64,000 nt of DNA from positions 1 through 64,000 of the IMG/VR virus record IMGVR_UViG_3300022848_000777, one strand, 5' to 3'. The DNA comes from a virus. Position numbers and translations under genes: made by a program. The notes beneath the pieces are model-generated. The model was not told the origin of the DNA and did not search any database. It worked only from the letters and a program-made list of their open reading frames with translations. This document shows positions 24,644 to 31,469 of this stretch, piece after piece. Position 1 is the first letter of the stretch; the number at the start of each line of letters is the position of its first letter.

Positions 24644-27031
24644 ATGGCAGAGAGAATAGTTAGTCCTGGCACTTTTACCAATGAGCGAGATTTAACATTT
24701 TTACCACAAGGAATTGGAAACATCGGAGCTGCATTAATTGGTTCAACAATTAAAGGCCCAGCATTCGTACCCACAAAATTATCATCATTCAATGAGTTCA
24801 TCGAAACATTCGGTGGATTATCACCTAATTCATACTTACCCTACGCTGTAAAGAATTACTTTGAGGATGGCGGAACCGCCACAGTAGTTAGAGTATTAGG
24901 TAGTGATGGGTATTCATTAGGAAAACCACTTGGATTGAAAATATCATCTTCTATAGGTGAAAAAGTAGTTGGGTTATTACACCCAACTGTAGAATTATTA
25001 GGATTGACTGATATATTTGATGACTCTGAAATAGATGGAGTTCCATCTGCTAGTTTATTCACATTAAAACTTTCAGGTTCCAATACCGACAAAACATATA
25101 CTGGTTTATCATTAGATCCAACTTCGGATTCATATTATACTAAATTATTTGGTTCTTCTGCAAAAGGAAGTGAAGATGCATATGCTTACATAAATTGTAG
25201 AGCATTTCAATCAGCATCGATTGCAGCTGATGCTGATGCAGAAATATCACTGGTAACTGATCAAGATATCGATTTATCACAAGAATATAAAACAGCAAAT
25301 ACACCGTGGATCACATCACAGACAGTTGGTGATACTGTATTTGATTTATTCAAAGTACATACAGTATCACATGGTAATCCAACTAACTATGAATTTAAAA
25401 TAGCAATTGAGGATATCAAGCCAGCTGGTAGAGTTCCTGGTTCAATTTATGGATCATTTACACTAACAGTTCGACGTGTAGAGCAGGATAAAATACCAAC
25501 ATCACCATTCGTATCGGTAACTGATTCCGATGTTAGACCTAATATTGCAGAACAATTTCAAAATGTAAACTTAGATCCTGACTCACCTAGCTATATAGCA
25601 AGAGTTATCGGTGATACATTCACTACTGTAGATTCAGCAGGTAAGGTTATCCCTAATGGTGATTATAGTAATAATTCAAAATACATAAGAATTGAGGTTG
25701 CAAGTAGAGTATCAGAAAAATCTATTGATGTTTCATTACTTCCATTTGGATTTAAAGCACTACAGAATCCATTAGGTACATCAATGATTATACCAGATGC
25801 AGTCTTTGTACCATCACAAACAATTAATGATGGTTATAATTCAAAAATATTTTGGGGATTTAACTTCGATTTCGCATTAACTGATAATGCATCCTATCTT
25901 AATCCAATACCAGAGACAACAACTACTGGAAGTAATGTAAACTTCCAACTTGGTAACTTTAACCAAACTGCCGATGCAGCATATCCAACAGTAGCAGATG
26001 CTTATTCTGGTTCTATTACGTTAAATGATAATGAGACATCAATTGATACTCGTAAATTTATGGTTCCATTCCAAGGTGGATTTGATGGATTTAAACCCAA
26101 TCGGGTTGTAAGTTTAGCTGAGAACATCACAGCAGGTAACTCACAAGGTTGGGATATGAGTTCAACATCAGCAGCAGGAACTATAGCATTTAGAAAAGCG
26201 ATTAATGCAGTATCGAATGCAGAAGAATTTGATATAAATATGTTGGCTATTCCTGGAGCAATTCATAGATTACACTCATCAGTAACGACATACGCTAAAG
26301 ATATGTGTGAAGCTAGAGAAGATGCATTCTATGTTATGGATGTGGGTATTAAGGGTGATAGTATCTCAGTAGTATCAAATGCAGTACAAACATTTGATTC
26401 AAACTATACATCAGTTTATTATCCGTGGGTTAAAATATTAGATACTGATAGAAATAAACCAACATGGGTTCCACCATCTGTAGTATTACCTGGAGTTATG
26501 GCATTTAATGATTCGGTTTCAGCAGAATGGTTTGCACCCGCAGGTTTAAATCGTGGTGGTTTACCAAACGTAATCGATGTTGAATCTCGATTGACTCGAT
26601 CTGAAAGAGATCAATTGTATGATGGTAGAATCAATCCAATTGCATCATTTCCAGGCCAAGGTGTAACTGTATTTGGGCAAAAAACACTACAAGGAAAGCC
26701 ATCGGCTTTAGATAGAGTTAATGTTAGAAGATTGTTGATTGCAGTTAAGAAATTCATCGCATCATCTACAAGATATCTTGTTTTTGAACAAAACACGTCA
26801 GCGACTCGTAACCGATTCTTATCTATTGTAAACCCTTATTTAGATTCTATTCAACAAAGACAGGGGTTAACTTCATTTAGTGTTGTAATGGATGAGACAA
26901 ACAATACACCCGATGTTATTGATAGAAACATACTTGTGGGTGAAATTTACCTACAACCGACTAGAACAGCAGAGTTTATTGTTCTTGATTTCAACATTCA
27001 ACCAACTGGGGCATCTTTCCCAGGAGTATAA
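24644..27031 (+). CDS. 18: Tail sheath protein (gp18-like)
   Basis: 795 residues, larger than T4 gp18 (659). Typical N-terminus: SPGTFTNERDLTFLPQGIGN, GAALIGSTIKGPAFVPTKL and FGGLSPNSYLPYAVKNYF, then GTATVVRVLG. C-terminal sheath core features include AGLNRGGLPNVIDVESRLT, GQGVTVFGQKTLQGKPSALD, VNVRRLLIAVKKFIASSTRY and the closing FIVLDFNIQPTGASF strand that interlocks subunits. The middle (residues ~100-430) carries the variable insertion domains. It contracts during infection. Start is set by AGGAG 8 nt upstream. A terminator follows. Confidence 0.95.
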   Translation: MAERIVSPGTFTNERDLTFLPQGIGNIGAALIGSTIKGPAFVPTKLSSFNEFIETFGGLSPNSYLPYAVKNYFEDGGTATVVRVLGSDGYSLGKPLGLKISSSIGEKVVGLLHPTVELLGLTDIFDDSEIDGVPSASLFTLKLSGSNTDKTYTGLSLDPTSDSYYTKLFGSSAKGSEDAYAYINCRAFQSASIAADADAEISLVTDQDIDLSQEYKTANTPWITSQTVGDTVFDLFKVHTVSHGNPTNYEFKIAIEDIKPAGRVPGSIYGSFTLTVRRVEQDKIPTSPFVSVTDSDVRPNIAEQFQNVNLDPDSPSYIARVIGDTFTTVDSAGKVIPNGDYSNNSKYIRIEVASRVSEKSIDVSLLPFGFKALQNPLGTSMIIPDAVFVPSQTINDGYNSKIFWGFNFDFALTDNASYLNPIPETTTTGSNVNFQLGNFNQTADAAYPTVADAYSGSITLNDNETSIDTRKFMVPFQGGFDGFKPNRVVSLAENITAGNSQGWDMSSTSAAGTIAFRKAINAVSNAEEFDINMLAIPGAIHRLHSSVTTYAKDMCEAREDAFYVMDVGIKGDSISVVSNAVQTFDSNYTSVYYPWVKILDTDRNKPTWVPPSVVLPGVMAFNDSVSAEWFAPAGLNRGGLPNVIDVESRLTRSERDQLYDGRINPIASFPGQGVTVFGQKTLQGKPSALDRVNVRRLLIAVKKFIASSTRYLVFEQNTSATRNRFLSIVNPYLDSIQQRQGLTSFSVVMDETNNTPDVIDRNILVGEIYLQPTRTAEFIVLDFNIQPTGASFPGV

Positions 27032-27039
27032 ATAATTAA

Positions 27040-27079
27040 AACTCCTCGAATTTATTCGGGGAGTTTAACCTACTTTTTT
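27040..27079 (+). terminator. Intrinsic terminator after sheath
   Basis: An 11-bp stem, AACTCCTCGAA-TTTA-TTCGGGGAGTT with one T-G pair (27040-27065), followed within 8 nt by a run of six T. Confidence 0.8.
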
Positions 27080-27089
27080 CAAAATGGTA

Positions 27090-27097
27090 TATTTATA
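27090..27097 (+). promoter_or_regulatory. Late-type promoter motif TATTTATA before tube gene
   Basis: TATTTATAGAAAAGAGA lies 40 nt before the tube gene, directly after the sheath terminator, so sheath and tube are separate late transcription units. Confidence 0.55.
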
Positions 27098-27136
27098 GAA
27101 AAGAGATAAAGTTAGAATAAACGGAGAAAACTTAAA

Positions 27137-27625
27137 ATGGCAAACTTACTAGACCCAAATGAAATAATGTTCACCAGTTTCGAACCTAAAATGTCGAATC
27201 GGTTCATTATGTATATAGAGGGAATTCCATCATATTTGATTAAAGCAGCAAATAGACCAGAAATTACAAACAATGCCGTTACTATAGATCACATTAACGT
27301 TAAGAGAAAAGTTAAGGGTAGAAGTGAATGGAGTGATGTATCTATTACATTATACGATCCAATAGTTCCATCTGGAACGCAAGCTGTTATGGAGTGGGTT
27401 AGATTGCACCACGAATCCGTTACAGGTCGTAATGGTTATTCTGATTTCTATAAAAAAGATATTACATTTAACGCACTTGGCCCAGTTGGTGATAAAGTTG
27501 AAGAATGGACATTAAAAGGTGCATTTATCAATTCAGCAAAATTCTCTGATATGGATTGGACTGGTGAGGATTTATCGGAAGTTGAATTAACACTTTCATA
27601 TGATTACGCAATACTACAATACTAA
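27137..27625 (+). CDS. 19: Tail tube protein (gp19-like)
   Basis: 162 residues, matching T4 gp19 (163). Features: MFTSFEPKMSNRFIMYIEGI at the N-terminus, VKRKVKGRSEWSDVSITLYD, an acidic loop, GPVGDKVEEWTLKGAFINSA and the final ELTLSYDYAIL strand. It forms the inner hexameric tube through which DNA passes. It has the strong ACGGAG ribosome site 12 nt upstream and is flanked by two terminators, so it is a single-gene unit, consistent with its high copy number in the virion. Confidence 0.93.
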   Translation: MANLLDPNEIMFTSFEPKMSNRFIMYIEGIPSYLIKAANRPEITNNAVTIDHINVKRKVKGRSEWSDVSITLYDPIVPSGTQAVMEWVRLHHESVTGRNGYSDFYKKDITFNALGPVGDKVEEWTLKGAFINSAKFSDMDWTGEDLSEVELTLSYDYAILQY

Positions 27626-27652
27626 TTAAAGAATACATATTAAGAAATAACT

Positions 27653-27683
27653 ACCCCGTCAGAAATGGCGGGGTTTTGTGTTT
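27653..27683 (+). terminator. Intrinsic terminator after tail tube
   Basis: 8-bp stem ACCCCGTC-AGAAAT-GGCGGGGT (one T-G pair, 27653-27674) followed by TTTTGTGTTT. Confidence 0.85.
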
Positions 27684-27698
27684 AAATTATTATTTTCA

Positions 27699-27706
27699 TA
27701 TTTATA
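27699..27706 (+). promoter_or_regulatory. Late-type promoter motif TATTTATA before tail chaperone
   Basis: TATTTATAAGTATAAAGGAG: the promoter motif is followed closely by a Shine-Dalgarno and the start at 27729. Confidence 0.5.
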
Positions 27707-27728
27707 AGTATAAAGGAGAATTAAAGTT

Positions 27729-28607
27729 ATGAAAGATGAATTACAAGATGAATACGTTAATACTATGACCGATGCTGAAATGGTTGATATGGCTAAAAGT
27801 AAAAATCAAATCGGTCAAGTTTTAGATTATAAGTTTCCTACTGAGATAGTAGAACTACCATCAAATGGATTAATATATTCATTAGACAACCCATTATCAT
27901 CGGGTAAAGTTGAAATGAAGTATATGACTGCTAAAGAAGAAGATATACTTACTACACAATCTTATATAAGAGATGGTAGTGTATTGGATAGATTATTCCA
28001 ATCACTTATAGTTTCTAATGGTGAGGGTAAGTTGGTTAAATATGTTGATTTGGTAGTAGGTGATAAGAACGCAATTATGATCGCATCTAGAATATTAGGA
28101 TATGGGAAGGATTATGAAGTAGAAATTGATGATCCATTTTCAACAGATACAAAGCAAAAAGAAATTATTGATTTAACATCTTTTGATAATAAAGTATATG
28201 ATGGAAATCACCAAACTGAATTAAATAAAAATGAATTTGAGTTCAAACTACCAAAATCCAATCGTTTGATAACGTTTATGGCATTAACTGAGAGCAAAGA
28301 GCGAAAAATTAAACATGAATTGGAAGTTATTTTGAAAGCAAATAGAAAGTTAAACGATAAAACTTCTAGAGAACTCACAACAAGATTAAAAACAATTATA
28401 CTATCAGTGGATGGTGAGATTGATCAGAAATTTATAAATGAATTTGTGAATAACGAACTTTTCGCAGTAGATTCTAAGGCCCTTAGATCCTACATTAACG
28501 AAGTAACACCTGACATTGATTTGGCTTGGGAGTTTATTTCTGATGAAACGGGCCAAGGGAGGTCAATGACTCTTCCTATGGGGGTCGGGTTTTTTTGGCC
28601 TGAATAA
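27729..28607 (+). CDS. Tail assembly chaperone, zero-frame product (gp26/51-type region)
   Basis: 292 residues. The N-terminal region VLDYKFPTEIVELPSNGLIY and the block MKYMTAKEEDILTTQSYIRD, VLDRLFQSLIV are characteristic of a family found between the tail tube and tape measure in T4-like phages. The C-terminus runs into ...MGVGFFWPE and stops at 28607, right at a run of seven T after GGG. A second frame continues from there with a conserved-looking domain. Position and frameshift match the G/GT-type tail chaperones that load the tape measure. Chaperone function is inference from gene order and frameshift architecture. Confidence 0.7.
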   Translation: MKDELQDEYVNTMTDAEMVDMAKSKNQIGQVLDYKFPTEIVELPSNGLIYSLDNPLSSGKVEMKYMTAKEEDILTTQSYIRDGSVLDRLFQSLIVSNGEGKLVKYVDLVVGDKNAIMIASRILGYGKDYEVEIDDPFSTDTKQKEIIDLTSFDNKVYDGNHQTELNKNEFEFKLPKSNRLITFMALTESKERKIKHELEVILKANRKLNDKTSRELTTRLKTIILSVDGEIDQKFINEFVNNELFAVDSKALRSYINEVTPDIDLAWEFISDETGQGRSMTLPMGVGFFWPE

Positions 28608-28794
28608 ATCACATCGCCAATTAATTCATTCGCAATTATTTGATTTGATATATCACGGTAATGGTGGATTTACATTTCAAGATGTTTATAATTTACCTAT
28701 TTGGGCTCGACAATTCTACATAAAAAAGATAGTTGAGTTTAAAGAAGCTCAGAACAAAAAAGAACAATCTGAACTTAAACGTGCAAGAAAATAA
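28591..28794 (+). CDS. Frameshift extension (GT-like) of the tail chaperone
   Basis: From GGC at 28597 a frame shifted +1 (equivalently -2) from the upstream gene reads 65 codons: GLNKSHRQLIHSQLFDLI, YHGNGGFTFQDVYNLPIWAR, QFYIKKIVEF, ending KRARK at TAA 28792. There is no ATG in this frame; one TTG is the only possible start. The slip site GGGTTTTTTTGG lies at the junction. The domain (HGNGG..., PIWxRxF) looks strongly conserved, so it is likely expressed as a C-terminal extension of the 292-residue protein by programmed frameshifting, as for other tail chaperones. Confidence 0.72.
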   Translation, partial: FFGLNKSHRQLIHSQLFDLIYHGNGGFTFQDVYNLPIWARQFYIKKIVEFKEAQNKKEQSELKRARK

Positions 28795-28803
28795 AACATA
28801 AAA

Positions 28804-28836
28804 TAGAGATACCTAACATATTGTTAGGTATCTCTA
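28804..28836 (+). terminator. Long perfect hairpin after the chaperone gene
   Basis: Perfect 15-bp inverted repeat TAGAGATACCTAACA-TAT-TGTTAGGTATCTCTA. No T-tract follows; instead a late-type promoter begins at the next base. It may act as a terminator, an RNA processing site or mRNA stabiliser. Confidence 0.6.
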
Positions 28837-28844
28837 TATTTATA
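28837..28844 (+). promoter_or_regulatory. Late-type promoter motif TATTTATA abutting the hairpin
   Basis: TATTTATATAAAATGG: the motif starts one base after the 15-bp hairpin and only 4 nt before the next ATG at 28849. If it is the promoter for that gene, the mRNA would have almost no 5' leader, or translation would begin further in. Confidence 0.45.
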
Positions 28845-28848
28845 TAAA

Positions 28849-29088
28849 ATGGATGGTGTAATGAGGACTATTATAAAAAAAGATTTGATTGGTAAGTTAA
28901 GAGAAAGTAATATCTCAGAAAACTTTATTGATAAACTAATTCAGAAACTCATAAATTCTAAAAAGAAATTTGAAATAGAAAAGTTACAAAAGAAGTTAGC
29001 TGATCTAACTACTGATTCAGAGTATCAAGGTATACTAAAAAAGTATAATATTAAAGCAATGGATTGGTCAAAAAACTATGATAGGTAA
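28849..29088 (+). CDS. Small helical hypothetical protein
   Basis: 79 residues starting MDGVMRTIIKKDLIGKLRES; ATG 28861 (MRTIIKKD) is an alternative start and would leave room for a leader after the adjacent promoter. Predicted helical and basic, containing KKFEIEKLQKKLADLTTD and ending SKNYDR. No family recognised. It lies between the tail chaperone and the tape measure and is followed within 4 nt by the tape-measure start, suggesting coupled expression. Confidence 0.55.
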   Translation: MDGVMRTIIKKDLIGKLRESNISENFIDKLIQKLINSKKKFEIEKLQKKLADLTTDSEYQGILKKYNIKAMDWSKNYDR

Positions 29089-29091
29089 TAA

Positions 29092-31458
29092 ATGGCAATT
29101 GATTTAAATAAAGATTCTCAAAATCGTCTTAATGATATAAGGCAAGAGGAAGCACTACAGCAATCTCTTTCAAGTATACTATTAACTAAGATTGATGGGA
29201 TGAAACGATTATCAACCATACAGGTTCAAACCCTAAATTTAATGAAAGGTGAATCTGATTTAGCTTCTAAATTGAATATCATTCATCAACAAAAAGATGC
29301 GTTAATTTCAAAAAGCAATGGTAGCTTAACTGACAGGCAATTACTGATACTAAAGGAATTGGAGACTGCTGAAACGTTTCTTACTCAAGAACAAAAACGT
29401 AAGGATGTTATAATAAAGCAAGAAGAAGCTCAAAATAACTATTTAGAAAGTAGACGGGGTATATTCTTAAATATTCTTGGGGTTACTAGTGATATAGAAG
29501 AAGCGGTATTAAACGGATCTGTTAAGGCATTACTATTAAATAAATCATTCGAAAACATATCACATCAAGCTAGTCATATGATTACTAGTTTGCAAGATAG
29601 TGTAAAAGAGTTAGGGTTCTCCGTTGGAAGTGCAATAGAACTACAAGGTAACATAGAATCGGCTGGATTTAGTATGACTGGCTTATTATATGGATCAGAA
29701 GCAGTGGCGGCATCAGGAAAAGAAATTGCAGATAGGTACGGTAATGCATCTGCCGCAACTAGTGATTTAATTAAAGGTGTTACCCAACTTACTGCTTTAA
29801 CAGGCGATGCCGCATCCGCAGTAGAGTTAGCAGAAACCTTTAAATTCGCAGGTGTTGCTGCAACCGATGTTAGAAGTATTATTGAAGATATTGCATCTAA
29901 GGAAGGTATCTCAGCCAAACGAGCTATGGAAGGAATGGCAGACTCGATGAGTTTATTAGTTGGTAAATCAGAAGAACAATTAAAAACTATTATTAAATCC
30001 AATGCGGCATTAGTTAAACAGGGTACTAATTTAAAACAAATTGAAGATATCTCAAATAGTATGTTGGATATTGAAGGTAGTTTACGATCGGAAGCAAAAG
30101 CTAGAGTTTTTTTAGGTAGGGATATAAATGCTACAGCAGTTCGAACTGCATCTCTTGCACTTCAAACTGCGAGATCTGATGATGAGCGAGCAATAGCACG
30201 TGAGGGTATTACTGATGCTATTATGAAGGGTGTTGGTGGGATGGAGCAATTCGCCAATGCTACTATGAAAGAGAAGGATTTATTAGCAGCTAGTTATGGT
30301 ATGAGTCGTGATGATTTAACTGTTATGATGCAGAAGAAACAAGTTCAAGATGAATTAACTGAGAAGTATGGGGATCAAGCTGACTTATTCTCAAAATTAA
30401 AAAGTGGGTTAAAGTTAGTAGCTTTAGAAGCCAAGCATTTCGGATTAGAAATGGCTAAGAGTGTAGGACAAATTGCATTATTCAATGCTATGCAAGGAAA
30501 GAGTTCATTTTCAGGAATGAACCTCAGAGATAAGATTGGTAAAAAGGGTGGTAAATTCAATCCATTCAAAAGTCGGGGTGGTGGTAATGCACCAACTCCA
30601 GATATGCCTGATACATCTAAGACTTCTAAAAGTACAGGTGGTTTAACTAAATCAATATCAAAAATAAATACAAAAGCATTATTAAAAGGTGCAGCAGCAA
30701 TGGTAGTGGCATCAGCGGGAATATATATTTTCGCTAAGGCAGTTCAAGAACTTGAAAAAGTTGAGGATTGGATGGCTGTAGCCATTGGGTTAGGTGCTTT
30801 CGCCATCTCAATGGGTATCATCGGGTTGGTAGGTAAGTTTGCCAGCACTGGATTAATAGCATTATCCACAGGGCTTACGACCTTCGGATTAGCAATGATG
30901 GGCCCAGGTGGCCTTGCTTTAGCAGCACTTACATTGGCAGCGATTGGATTGGGATTCGCACTTGGACTGGCCGCACCAGGAATTGAAGCATTTGGTACTG
31001 TGATTGGCTCTGTTTTTTCTGGAATATCTTCGGTAATAACATCAGTGGCCGATGGTATATTTAAAATAATGGATGTAATTACTTTAGACAAAGCAGTTGC
31101 AATGTATGCATTGGGTGGTGGACTTTTAGCTATAGCAGGTGGGTTAACGGCAATGGGAATTGCTGGTCTTATATCAATGCCAGGAATATTAGCAATCACT
31201 ACATTATCAGCAGCATCATCGAGTTTAGGAAAATTGGCCGATTCATTCGGTTTCGGTGATGAAGATGATGATTCTTCAAATACTACTGAAAAAGAAACTA
31301 TAATTAAGACAGAAAACGTAGAACTATTACAAGAAATTAAAGGGTTACGAAATGATATAAAAACTCAGCCGATTGTACTTAATATTGATGGCAAGATGGT
31401 ATCTAAAATATCAAAAGTACAAAGTAGACAAGGTGTAAATGAACGATCATTTAAATAA
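29092..31458 (+). CDS. Tape measure protein-like
   Basis: 788 residues. The N-terminal ~140 residues are charged helix/coiled coil. The centre holds the segments AGFSMTGLLYGSEAVAASG and ALTGDAASAVELAETFKFAG. The C-terminal third contains long Ala/Gly-rich hydrophobic stretches (AAAMVVASAGIYIFAKAVQE; GLALAALTLAAIGLGFALGL; GGGLLAIAGGLTAMGIAGLI) typical of tape measures that insert into the host membrane. The final region is acidic then helical. Position after tube and frameshifted chaperone is diagnostic. It sets tail length and is ejected ahead of DNA. Alternative: a baseplate hub component. Confidence 0.78.
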   Translation: MAIDLNKDSQNRLNDIRQEEALQQSLSSILLTKIDGMKRLSTIQVQTLNLMKGESDLASKLNIIHQQKDALISKSNGSLTDRQLLILKELETAETFLTQEQKRKDVIIKQEEAQNNYLESRRGIFLNILGVTSDIEEAVLNGSVKALLLNKSFENISHQASHMITSLQDSVKELGFSVGSAIELQGNIESAGFSMTGLLYGSEAVAASGKEIADRYGNASAATSDLIKGVTQLTALTGDAASAVELAETFKFAGVAATDVRSIIEDIASKEGISAKRAMEGMADSMSLLVGKSEEQLKTIIKSNAALVKQGTNLKQIEDISNSMLDIEGSLRSEAKARVFLGRDINATAVRTASLALQTARSDDERAIAREGITDAIMKGVGGMEQFANATMKEKDLLAASYGMSRDDLTVMMQKKQVQDELTEKYGDQADLFSKLKSGLKLVALEAKHFGLEMAKSVGQIALFNAMQGKSSFSGMNLRDKIGKKGGKFNPFKSRGGGNAPTPDMPDTSKTSKSTGGLTKSISKINTKALLKGAAAMVVASAGIYIFAKAVQELEKVEDWMAVAIGLGAFAISMGIIGLVGKFASTGLIALSTGLTTFGLAMMGPGGLALAALTLAAIGLGFALGLAAPGIEAFGTVIGSVFSGISSVITSVADGIFKIMDVITLDKAVAMYALGGGLLAIAGGLTAMGIAGLISMPGILAITTLSAASSSLGKLADSFGFGDEDDDSSNTTEKETIIKTENVELLQEIKGLRNDIKTQPIVLNIDGKMVSKISKVQSRQGVNERSFK

Positions 31459-31469
31459 CAGGAATAGCA

